Shown: piece by piece, positions 18,409 to 26,679 of the stretch
Layout of the letters: every line of letters begins with the position of its first letter
Numbering within the stretch: the stretch's first letter is position 1
Assembly (NCBI GenBank): GCA_947489195.1
Contig: CANLCT010000012.1
Location: 19,398 to 83,397, forward strand
Direction: 5' to 3'
Length of the DNA stretch: 64,000 bases
DNA from: an uncultured Aquimarina sp.
Lineage (GTDB): Bacteria > Bacteroidota > Bacteroidia > Flavobacteriales > Flavobacteriaceae
Translations under genes and position numbers: made by a program
The notes under the pieces: generated by a model
Database searches by the model: none
What the model saw: the letters and a program-made list of their open reading frames with translations, nothing else
Told to the model about the DNA's origin: nothing

Positions 18409-21400
18409 ATGACTAAAAATTATATAATTGCTTTTGATCAAGGAACGACCAGTACTAGGGCGATTATTTTTGATGATAAAGCAAAAATTTGTGAGATTGC
18501 TCAAAAAGAATTAACACAAATTTATCCGCAATCAGGTTGGGTAGAACATGATCCATTAGAAATAATAAAACACCAACAAGAAGTTTTTGAAGAGGTTATC
18601 AAGAAATCTAAAATCCCTTTGGAACAAATAGCTGCTATTGGTATTACCAATCAAAGAGAAACCACAGTGGTGTGGGACAAAAATACAGGCGAACCTATTT
18701 ATAATGCTATTGTGTGGTTGGATAAACGGACTACAGAAATTTGTAAAAAACTAAAAAAGGATGGATTACAAGATTATATTTCTAAAAATACAGGTTTAAT
18801 AATTGATTCTTATTTTTCGGGTACTAAATTGAAATGGATTTTAGATCATATTGAAGGTGCCAGAGAAAAAGCAGAAAAAGGTGACTTGTTATTTGGTACC
18901 ATTGATACCTGGTTAATTTGGAAGTTAACCAACGGTAAAAAGCATGTAACCGATCACACTAATGCATCACGTACCATGCTATTTAATATTCATGACTTAG
19001 ATTGGGATGCCTATTTATTAAAAAAATTAGATGTCCCAAAATCGATGATGCCCAAAGTGCAACACTCTTCATCCGATTTTGGAGTCATTGATTATAATGG
19101 AACTCAAATACCAATTTATGGCGTAGCAGGTGACCAACAAGCTTCATTATTTGGTCAAGGAGGTTATAAATCTGGCATTGCCAAAAACACATATGGAACA
19201 GGATGTTTTTTATTATTGAATACAGGTAAAAAAGCCTATCAATCTAAAAATGGTCTGCTAACAACATTATGTTGTAGTTTGCCTAATAAAAAAATTAAGT
19301 ATGCATTGGAGGGGAGTGTATTTGTCGCTGGAGCATCAGTAAAATGGCTTCGCGATGAATTACAAGTAATTTCAAAGGCTTCCGAAACGGAGCAAGTATG
19401 CAATCAAGCAGCTTCGCCTAAAGGTTTGTATGTAGTCCCTGCGTTTGCTGGTTTAGGTGCTCCGTATTGGGATATGAATGCTAAAGGAGCTATTTATGGT
19501 TTAGGCTTAGAAACCGGAAGAAAAGAAATTATTAAAGCGACTATTGATGCTATAGCTTATCAGTCAAGAGATGTGTTAGAAGCTATGATTGAAGATAGCG
19601 GAAAATTAATGAGTGAGTTAAAAGTTGATGGCGGAGCTTCTGCAAATAATTACTTAATGCAATTTCAAGCCGATATTTTAAATATTCGGGTGAATAGACC
19701 AGAAATGTTAGAGGTTACCGCTTTAGGTGCAGCTTTTTTAGCAGGAATTAAAGCAGAAGTATGGTCGCAAAAAGACCTAAAAACATTAAATAAAATAGAT
19801 AAAAAGTTTACTCCTAAAATTACAGAATATGAACGTACAGAAAAATATACAGGCTGGAAACAGGCAGTAGAACGTACCAAAACAGAAAATATAAAAATGC
19901 TTGCTGTACAAGGAAATGAACCCATCCGATTTTCTGTATTGGATAGACAGCGTCAAATAAAGCAAGCAGAGCATGCCAAATACGATTTAATAATCATTGG
20001 AGGTGGAGTTACCGGAGCAGGTATTGCTTTAGATGCCGCTTCACGCGGAATGAAGGTATGCTTAGTCGAAAAAAATGATTTTGCTTCGGGTACAAGTAAT
20101 AAATCTACCAAATTGATTCATGGTGGATTGCGTTATTTAAAGCAAATGGAAATTGGATTAGTAAAAGAGTCCGGTAGTGAACGTGCCATTGTACATAAGT
20201 TAGCACCGCATTTAGTGGTTCCCGAAAAAATGTTACTGCCTTTAATCGAGGGAGGAACATACGGCAAAATGATGACAGCCATTGGTTTAAAAGTCTATGA
20301 TTTTTTAGCTAATGTGGAAGATATTGATAAACGAGTAATGCTTAGCGCAGAAGAAACTTCAGAAAAAGAACCTTTATTAAATGCAGATATACTTACTGGA
20401 GGTGGTTATTATGCCGAATATCGAACAGATGATGCTCGTTTAACCGTGGAATTATTAAAAAAAGCAGCTTTTTATGGCGCTAATATTATTAATTATTGCG
20501 AAATGACTTCATTTAATTATGATGATGAAGGAATGATAATAAGCTTGGAGTGCATTGATTACAATAATAAAGAAACCTTTAAGCTAAAGGCTCATAATTA
20601 TGTGTCTGCAGCAGGTCCGTGGGTGGATTTACTTAGAGAAAAAGATGATTCTATGAATAATAAGTACCTGCATTTAACAAAAGGGGTGCATATTGTTTTT
20701 TCAAGAGACAAATTTCCTCTAACACAATCTATTTATTTTGATGTGCCCGATGGCAGAATGATTTTTGCTATTCCTAGAGGAAGAGCAGTTTATGTAGGTA
20801 CTACTGATACTAACTATAGTGCAAATTTAAACAGAGTGGTGGCTACTTTAGATGATGCTAATTATTTGTTGAATGCTACAAATAATATGTTTCCAAATGC
20901 AAATTTAAAATTAGAAGACATAGAGTCTAATTGGGCTGGTTTACGCCCTTTAATCCATGAAGAAGGTAAAGATCCATCAGAACTTTCGCGTAAAGATGAA
21001 ATTTTTCAATCTAAAACGGGCTTAATTTCAATAGCAGGGGGGAAACTTACTGGGTATCGAAAAATGGCGCAACGAGTAATTGATACAGTGCTAAAAACAA
21101 TGAGCACAAAAAAGCAAGAAACTTTTACTAAATCCTTTACAAAGAAAATATCACTTACCAGCGATCCTTTAAAAAACTCAGATGAGGTGGACGCATATAG
21201 TAAACAAATAAGTTTAAAGCTTAACGAATTAGGAGTTAGTGACCCTTATTGTGGTTGGTATTTATCAACTAATTATGGAAAACAATCAGATATAATCATT
21301 AATAAGACAAGTTATTTTTTAAATGATGCTATTGAAGAAAGGTTGATAAGGGCAGAGCTTTGGTATGGAGTTCATTTTGAAATGATAAATAGCCTGTCCG

Positions 21401-21588
21401 ATTTTTTTGTACGAAGAACAGGTAGACTTTATTTTGATATAGAAAGTGTGCGTCAATTTAGATCTATTGTGCAAGAAGATCTGGTTAAATATTTAGGATG
21501 GAATGTGAAAAGGGTAGAGAAAGAAAATGATTATTTAGACCTGTTACTTCAAGATGCTTCCACATTTTATGAAAAAGAAGTGATGTAA
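18409..21588 (+). CDS. Fused glycerol kinase / FAD glycerol-3-phosphate dehydrogenase
   Basis: One uninterrupted 1059-residue chain carries two whole enzymes. Residues 1 to about 490 are an FGGY-family glycerol kinase: N-terminal [10 protein letters not shown], the [12 protein letters not shown] block, a catalytic base in [13 protein letters not shown] (Asp242) and [20 protein letters not shown]. After a short linker, residues about 524-1059 are a GlpD-type dehydrogenase with the FAD-binding [20 protein letters not shown] (about 525-544) and [11 protein letters not shown], plus [13 protein letters not shown] further on. The product would turn glycerol into dihydroxyacetone phosphate in two steps without release of the chain. 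GlpK and GlpD are normally separate proteins of about 500 residues each, so both halves are full length. GlpD is usually membrane-associated and feeds quinone. It follows the GH36 gene by 20 bases. Confidence 0.92.
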   Translation: MTKNYIIAFDQGTTSTRAIIFDDKAKICEIAQKELTQIYPQSGWVEHDPLEIIKHQQEVFEEVIKKSKIPLEQIAAIGITNQRETTVVWDKNTGEPIYNAIVWLDKRTTEICKKLKKDGLQDYISKNTGLIIDSYFSGTKLKWILDHIEGAREKAEKGDLLFGTIDTWLIWKLTNGKKHVTDHTNASRTMLFNIHDLDWDAYLLKKLDVPKSMMPKVQHSSSDFGVIDYNGTQIPIYGVAGDQQASLFGQGGYKSGIAKNTYGTGCFLLLNTGKKAYQSKNGLLTTLCCSLPNKKIKYALEGSVFVAGASVKWLRDELQVISKASETEQVCNQAASPKGLYVVPAFAGLGAPYWDMNAKGAIYGLGLETGRKEIIKATIDAIAYQSRDVLEAMIEDSGKLMSELKVDGGASANNYLMQFQADILNIRVNRPEMLEVTALGAAFLAGIKAEVWSQKDLKTLNKIDKKFTPKITEYERTEKYTGWKQAVERTKTENIKMLAVQGNEPIRFSVLDRQRQIKQAEHAKYDLIIIGGGVTGAGIALDAASRGMKVCLVEKNDFASGTSNKSTKLIHGGLRYLKQMEIGLVKESGSERAIVHKLAPHLVVPEKMLLPLIEGGTYGKMMTAIGLKVYDFLANVEDIDKRVMLSAEETSEKEPLLNADILTGGGYYAEYRTDDARLTVELLKKAAFYGANIINYCEMTSFNYDDEGMIISLECIDYNNKETFKLKAHNYVSAAGPWVDLLREKDDSMNNKYLHLTKGVHIVFSRDKFPLTQSIYFDVPDGRMIFAIPRGRAVYVGTTDTNYSANLNRVVATLDDANYLLNATNNMFPNANLKLEDIESNWAGLRPLIHEEGKDPSELSRKDEIFQSKTGLISIAGGKLTGYRKMAQRVIDTVLKTMSTKKQETFTKSFTKKISLTSDPLKNSDEVDAYSKQISLKLNELGVSDPYCGWYLSTNYGKQSDIIINKTSYFLNDAIEERLIRAELWYGVHFEMINSLSDFFVRRTGRLYFDIESVRQFRSIVQEDLVKYLGWNVKRVEKENDYLDLLLQDASTFYEKEVM

Positions 21589-21639
21589 CCTGTTTTATTT
21601 CAGTAAATTAATTCTTTTTTAAAATTAATTAAATATTTT

Positions 21640-23286
21640 ATGGGACTTATTTCATTTATTGGGTTTACACTATTGGTAGCTGGAATTGCATGGTGGTCTA
21701 CACGGGGCACAGATGAAAAATCAGCTAAAGGTTATTATTTAGGAGGCAGAAGTTTAGGGGCTATTACTATTGCAGGATCATTGTTATTAACAAACCTTTC
21801 TGCAGAGCAAATAGTAGGTTTAAATGGACAAGCTTTTACTGAAGGAGTATTGGTAATGGCTTGGGAAACATTGGCTGCAATAGCTATGATAATTACCGCT
21901 GTTTTTTTATTGCCTAGTTATATGAAAGGAGGTATTACTACGATACCTGAGTATGTTGAAAATCGTTTTGATCACCAAACTAAAGCTATACTTACAGTAC
22001 TGTTTTTAAGTGGTTATGTTATTGTTATTATACCCTCGGTATTGTATTCTGGCTCGTTAGCATTTAGTACGATGTTTGATATTCCTGAAATATTAGGAGT
22101 TTCGCAAATAAATGCCATTAGAATATGTTCATTAACCATAGGTTCAATTGGAATAGTATATGCCATTTTTGGAGGCTTAAAAGCTGTAGCTGTTTCAGAT
22201 TTAATTAATGCCGTAGGTTTATTAATTGGAGGAATGTTGATACCAATTTTTGGTTTACTCTTAATAGGTAAAGGTAGTATTGTCGAGGGAATAGATGTAT
22301 TATGGAAATCAAACCCTGAAAAATTTGTAGCTGCAGGAGCAGCGGATGCTTCCATTCCGTTTGGAACTATTTTTACAGGAATGATGTTAGTACAAATGTT
22401 TTATTGGGGAACCAATCAAGCTATTTTGCAACGTGTTTTTGGCGCTAAAAGTTTAAAAGAAGGTCAAAAAGGAATGATATTAGCGGCATTAATAAAATTT
22501 TTAATTCCAATAATCGTTGTGCTCCCAGGTATTATTGCCTGGCATGTTTTTGATGGCAACTTAGCAAACCCAGACCAAGCTTACCCTTCATTAGTTAAAA
22601 AGGTATTGCCTGCAGGTTTAGTTGGCTTTTATGCAGCAGTGTTATTTGGTGCAGTATTAAGCTCCTTTAATAGTTTATTAAATAGTAGTGCAACCTTGTT
22701 TGGTTTTGATCTTTATAAGCAGTATTTCAAAAAAGAAGCTACAGAACACCAAACAGTTAGAGCAGGTAAAATGTTTGGACTTATATTGGGTATTATAGGA
22801 ATGTTAGTAGCACCATTAATAGCCAATGCACCAAAAGGTTTATTTGCTTGGTTGCAAGAAGCAAATGGGTGTTATAGTATTCCTATATTAACAGTAGTTG
22901 TTATTGGTTTTTTTACAAAAAGAGTTCCTGCAATTGCTGCAAAAGTGGGCGTTATTTCGGGGGTGGTTTTATATTCAATAAGTCAGTTTATTATAAAACC
23001 TAAAATGATTGCTACTGCTCTAGATAACGCAAAAGCTTCGGGGATTACTGATGCTTCTGCGTTAAGTTTAATTGAAGCGGATGCGTATCCACATTTTTTA
23101 CATGTAATGGCAATTTTATTTGTATTGAATATTAGTATTATGCTGGTTATAGGTAAATTGTATCCAAGGGAAGAAGCTTATATTGCGCAAGAAACAAAAG
23201 AGGTTGATATTACACCTTGGAAATATGCATTACTTGCAGGTGGAGTGATTACAGTTTTGGTGTTGAGTACTTACCTTATTTTTTAA
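21640..23286 (+). CDS. SGLT-like sodium/solute symporter (SSS family)
   Basis: This 548-residue inner-membrane protein has about 13-14 transmembrane segments. It is clearly the sugar-type (SGLT) branch: YYLGGRSL, then TNLSAEQIVG with Gln57, AWETLAA with Glu76, FYWGTNQAILQRVFGAKSLKEGQKG with Asn259, and ALIKFLIP with Lys286. From memory these align with the galactose-contacting residues of the Vibrio Na+/galactose transporter vSGLT (Q69, E88, N260, K294). It starts 51 bases after the fused glycerol enzyme and is the last gene of the operon. A galactose-binding site fits import of galactose or an intact galactoside. Because the operon's galactosidase is cytoplasmic, uptake of an intact alpha-galactosylglycerol is the favoured reading. 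Confidence 0.88.
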   Translation: MGLISFIGFTLLVAGIAWWSTRGTDEKSAKGYYLGGRSLGAITIAGSLLLTNLSAEQIVGLNGQAFTEGVLVMAWETLAAIAMIITAVFLLPSYMKGGITTIPEYVENRFDHQTKAILTVLFLSGYVIVIIPSVLYSGSLAFSTMFDIPEILGVSQINAIRICSLTIGSIGIVYAIFGGLKAVAVSDLINAVGLLIGGMLIPIFGLLLIGKGSIVEGIDVLWKSNPEKFVAAGAADASIPFGTIFTGMMLVQMFYWGTNQAILQRVFGAKSLKEGQKGMILAALIKFLIPIIVVLPGIIAWHVFDGNLANPDQAYPSLVKKVLPAGLVGFYAAVLFGAVLSSFNSLLNSSATLFGFDLYKQYFKKEATEHQTVRAGKMFGLILGIIGMLVAPLIANAPKGLFAWLQEANGCYSIPILTVVVIGFFTKRVPAIAAKVGVISGVVLYSISQFIIKPKMIATALDNAKASGITDASALSLIEADAYPHFLHVMAILFVLNISIMLVIGKLYPREEAYIAQETKEVDITPWKYALLAGGVITVLVLSTYLIF

Positions 23287-23340
23287 AGAAAACTTACATA
23301 AAACTGTGTTGAGGAAGCTTTGATAGTTATCAAAAAATAA

Positions 23341-23376
23341 AAGATCATCCAAGCATTTATAGCATTGGATGATCTT
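23341..23376 (-). terminator. Hairpin terminator between the symporter and the agarase
   Basis: Arms AAGATCATCCAA and TTGGATGATCTT are perfect 12-base complements around a 12-base loop. Reading the minus strand, the stem runs into TTTTATTTTTTG, so it fits best as the terminator of the GH16 gene. It may also stop the convergent symporter operon. Confidence 0.75.
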
Positions 23377-23550
23377 AAAGATAAATTATTAATAGTGTAT
23401 TAAAATGAGCTGTAAAGATTGAATTTACTTTCTTTTTTATACTATTATCCTTTTATTAAAATAGAATAATGATGTGTAAAGAGAAGTAAAAAAGTCTGAC
23501 TGGCTTATTTTAACTATAGTAATTAGAGGAATAGTTAAAATGATTTTAAA

Positions 23551-25407
23551 TTATTCAATAATTAATTTGTTTAATTTTGCATTATTAATTTTAATAAAAT
23601 AGATACCCGAACTAAGGTTTAATGTATCAATACTTGTTTCTAAGTCATTAGAATTTATTGTGCGAATTAATTTTCCGGTAAAATCAAATAAAGTAATGGT
23701 ATCACCAATTTTAGTATTTGTAACTAGAATATCATTACCAGATAATACAGGATTTGGATATATTTGATGAGTTGCCGTAGTATTTAAATTAGTATTTGAT
23801 AAAAATTTACCTCCTTTTACAACTGCCCAATCAAAAGTTTCCCATGATTTATCAGCATTTCCTTTTGGAAACAAGGGAGCATTATTTTTATTGTGTGCTG
23901 CTTGTATCCATTTTCCATTATGAATACTTTTTAAAGCAACTTTTCCATTTCCTTTTGATTTCCACTGTAAACGTTCCCAGTTTAATGGAGAATTACCACG
24001 GGCTCTTAATATAACATATTGATTTTTATTGTTTGTTTGCACATATTTTTTTGCAGACATGGAGTACAATGAAATACCTCCTTTATTATTACGATCTACT
24101 CTAAAGTGTTGGCGATTACCTTCTACAGAAGTTTTATTTGCATATAAATCATTGCTTAATTCAGTAACCGCTGAAACAAATTTACGGTCACCACCAGTTT
24201 TACGTAAAGTAATAATACTACCAATTGGAGGAGTGTTCGTATTTGGAGTAGGCGTATTAGTTGAACTGTTAACAGGTTTGTATACTCGAATCCAATCAAC
24301 TAAAAGATTGTTGTTGTTAAAATTTTGAATTTCAGAATTATTTGGAGATCTTCTTGATTCAGCTTGCCAGCTTTGGTCTTCAACATTAATAATAATATCC
24401 ATTTCTCTCGAAAACTTACGGCCATTTTGTAAATAATTAAAAGGATCAATTACACTAACATTAGACGCCTTTTTAGCCGCATTTAAATTATCAGCTTTAG
24501 TCATTTTTTGAAATCCTTTTTCAGGTCCGCTAGTTACTTTTACTAATTGTCCGTTTTGTCCAGTACTCGTTACTCCAGCAGGGTATGTGTATTCCCATTT
24601 TCCATTTGGTAAACGAGAAGCAATGGCATTAGTATCCAATATACGTTCTAACTCGCCATCAATATAATATTCAATTATAGTTGGCGATTTCCAGTATACA
24701 CCAATACGAACTATTTTACCGCCCCATTGTTTAACATTGGTTCTTCTAAACCAGCTATTCCAATCACTAGGTTGATAATCTTTAAAGTTCGGAGGTCGTA
24801 TAAACACATGGTGACTTAAATGAATACGTTCGGCAAAAAAAGCATTTCTACCATCACTTCCAGCTCCTCCATAGGCTTCAATAATATCAATTTCCTCTTT
24901 ATCATCAGGACTTAAAAGCCATATATCTGAGGCTAATGATGAATTCATGATTTTTAATTTGGCTTCAACAAAAACAGGAAATTTTACTCTTGATTTAGAA
25001 GTAATGCAACCAGCAATAGTTTCGGGTCGGCTAATTTCTCCATTACCCCAACCAAATGATTTCATATAAGGTTTGGTTTTTTTGTTGTCAAAAAATCGAC
25101 GAGATGCCCATATGTTTAGACTACCTCCAGATACGGCAACATGATTTCTTTGCCATTTTGTGGGTCCAGGACCTTCGAATCCATTGTGGAAAAAGTTATT
25201 CCATTTAGCAGGCTTGCCAGGAGGACCAAAGTTTGCATTATTATTGGTAGGATTAAAAGTGTAATTAAAATCATCTGATGATTGCTCTTGTAGTTTCCAA
25301 ACTTTTCCATTGCCTGCCTTGGCTGGCACAGCAATTTTATCCCAATCGTATTGAGCATACGATCCTAAGTAGGTACTTAGCAAAAAAAATAAGTTAATAA
25401 GTTTCAT
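23551..25407 (-). CDS. Secreted GH16 beta-agarase with beta-trefoil-like module and T9SS tail
   Basis: This 618-residue extracellular enzyme is predicted to cut beta-1,4 bonds of agarose. The signal peptide ends near AQ (residue 19). The GH16 domain spans about 25-378, with the retaining catalytic motif EIDIIEAYGG: nucleophile Glu172, Asp174, acid/base Glu177. Flanking segments SDIWLLSPDDKE and HLSHHVFIRPP resemble GH16 beta-agarases rather than kappa-carrageenases or laminarinases. A Thr/Pro/Asn linker (about 381-395) leads to a fascin/ricin-like beta-trefoil domain (about 396-530), likely carbohydrate-binding. The end (about 547-618, IYPNPVLSGNDI to LSSGIYFIKI) is a T9SS type A sorting domain. 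It converges on the symporter operon and has its own promoter region. Porphyranase is the main alternative. Confidence 0.88.
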   Translation of the reverse strand: MKLINLFFLLSTYLGSYAQYDWDKIAVPAKAGNGKVWKLQEQSSDDFNYTFNPTNNNANFGPPGKPAKWNNFFHNGFEGPGPTKWQRNHVAVSGGSLNIWASRRFFDNKKTKPYMKSFGWGNGEISRPETIAGCITSKSRVKFPVFVEAKLKIMNSSLASDIWLLSPDDKEEIDIIEAYGGAGSDGRNAFFAERIHLSHHVFIRPPNFKDYQPSDWNSWFRRTNVKQWGGKIVRIGVYWKSPTIIEYYIDGELERILDTNAIASRLPNGKWEYTYPAGVTSTGQNGQLVKVTSGPEKGFQKMTKADNLNAAKKASNVSVIDPFNYLQNGRKFSREMDIIINVEDQSWQAESRRSPNNSEIQNFNNNNLLVDWIRVYKPVNSSTNTPTPNTNTPPIGSIITLRKTGGDRKFVSAVTELSNDLYANKTSVEGNRQHFRVDRNNKGGISLYSMSAKKYVQTNNKNQYVILRARGNSPLNWERLQWKSKGNGKVALKSIHNGKWIQAAHNKNNAPLFPKGNADKSWETFDWAVVKGGKFLSNTNLNTTATHQIYPNPVLSGNDILVTNTKIGDTITLFDFTGKLIRTINSNDLETSIDTLNLSSGIYFIKINNAKLNKLIIE

Positions 25408-25776
25408 AATATAGTATTTGATTAGTTGTAAAATAGAATTTTGATATTGAATAGTTTTTAAAGTGTGATTTTGCTTAGAATTAAAAGTTATATCTAAGGT
25501 TAATTCTTACATTAAAAACGGATACCTACAAATGTATATATGGAGTGTAGGTTTTTTTGTCGTTTTATTTACAATTGATTGTACTGTATTGTCTTTATTC
25601 TTATTTTTTGCTTGTATTTTTGATTTATATGTTTTTTATGTGTTATTTTTTTAATTATTATTTAATTTTTTAAACATTTTAATTGAATAATGATTTCGCT
25701 AAGTAGAGCAGAAATTATGGTTACATATAGATATCGTTAGAGTTGAAGATATCAAAATGTTTATTATTCAAATACA
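25408..25776. other. 369-base upstream region of the agarase gene
   Basis: No gene is seen. It is AT-rich and holds a minus-strand -7 box inside an inverted repeat at 25524-25552, then a long T-rich stretch up to the end of the pseudouridine synthase gene. No terminator was found for the pseudouridine synthase gene. Confidence 0.55.
25524..25552 (-). promoter_or_regulatory. Agarase promoter -7 box inside an inverted repeat
   Basis: On the minus strand TACATTTG (plus-strand CAAATGTA, 25529-25536) is an exact TAnnTTTG -7 box, about 122 bases before the agarase ATG. It overlaps an inverted repeat with arms ACCTACA (25524-25530) and TGTAGGT (25546-25552). No -33 element is evident. A repressor or activator site over the -7 region would make the gene inducible. 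On the plus strand the repeat runs into seven T and could be read as a terminator, but no plus-strand gene lies before it. Confidence 0.42.
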
Positions 25777-26469
25777 CTATACACAAGCATCCCAAACAGG
25801 ATCTTTTGGAGTAGGAGCAATAATATTGAGGGGTTCTTTTTTTACAGGGTGTGTAAATGCAAGTTTACGAGCGTGTAAATGAATTCCTCCGTTAGGATTA
25901 CTGCGTTTTGCCCCATATTTTAAATCACCTTTGATAGAACAGCCAATTTTGTTGAGTTGTGCACGTATTTGATGGTGTCGGCCTGTATGTAATTCAATTT
26001 CTAATAATGAAAAATTATCTAATTTTTTTAATAGATAATAACTTAAGCTCGCTTTTTTAGATTCAGGTACTTCTTTACTATGTGCGTATGACTTATTTTG
26101 TTTTGAATTTCTTTTTAAATAATGAATCAGTTGATCTTGATGTTTTTGAGGAGTCGGACTTACAATAGCCCAGTATGTTTTTTGAGTCGTTTTTTCAGCG
26201 AAAGCTTTATTTAATCGAGTTAAAGCTTTACTCGTACGAGCAAAAATAATAACACCAGTGGTAGGCCTGTCTAACCGATGTACAACTCCTAAAAACACAG
26301 CTCCGGGTTTGTTATATTTTATAGCAAGGTATTTTTTTACAATTTCGCTTAAAGGAAGATCACCTGTTTGATCACCTTGTACAATATCTCCCGCACGTTT
26401 ATTTATGGCAATAATGTGGTTGTCTTCATATAATACATCTAAATTATCAGGAGTAGAGTGTGTCTTCAA
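25777..26469 (-). CDS. RluA-family pseudouridine synthase
   Basis: This 230-residue cytoplasmic enzyme converts uridine to pseudouridine in structured RNA. The RluA-family catalytic segment HRLDRPTTGV carries Asp67, and the conserved LHTGRHHQIRAQL and HLHARKLAF blocks are present. There is no S4 domain, so it belongs to the short RluA-like group; whether it modifies rRNA or tRNA cannot be told from sequence. It lies about 210 bases downstream of htrA, with a hairpin between, so it probably has its own promoter; TATATTTG on the minus strand (plus-strand CAAATATA, 26546-26553) is a candidate -7 box. Confidence 0.88.
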   Translation of the reverse strand: MKTHSTPDNLDVLYEDNHIIAINKRAGDIVQGDQTGDLPLSEIVKKYLAIKYNKPGAVFLGVVHRLDRPTTGVIIFARTSKALTRLNKAFAEKTTQKTYWAIVSPTPQKHQDQLIHYLKRNSKQNKSYAHSKEVPESKKASLSYYLLKKLDNFSLLEIELHTGRHHQIRAQLNKIGCSIKGDLKYGAKRSNPNGGIHLHARKLAFTHPVKKEPLNIIAPTPKDPVWDACV

Positions 26470-26498
26470 AAGAAATAGTAGTTAAGTTTAAAAAATAT

Positions 26499-26535
26499 GA
26501 AAGCTAATAGTATATTAAAATACTATTAGCTTTTC
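26499..26535 (-). terminator. Hairpin terminator downstream of htrA
   Basis: Arms AAAGCTAATAGTAT and ATACTATTAGCTTT form a perfect 14-base stem with a six-base loop. T tracts occur on both sides, so it can act in either direction. It lies between htrA and the pseudouridine synthase gene, both on the minus strand. Confidence 0.72.
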
Positions 26536-26679
26536 ATTGTAATTGCAAATATATAACTATGATGAATTTGTTATGTAATTTATATATTATAATTCATCAT
26601 TTTTATTTTTCATAACAAGTTCATTTGCAATTTTTTTGTTTTAATAAATATAGTTATTAGCCTATATTAAAGCAAAATC

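Noticed and set aside
24029..24328. Plus-strand open frames inside the agarase gene
   Set aside because: They are reverse-strand shadows of the GH16 coding sequence, without family motifs or plausible signals.
23551..25407. GH16 protein as kappa-carrageenase or laminarinase
   Set aside because: The SDIWLLSPDDKE-EIDIIEAYGG and HLSHHVFIRPP segments fit beta-agarases, and no sulfatase accompanies the gene, as would be usual for carrageenan use.
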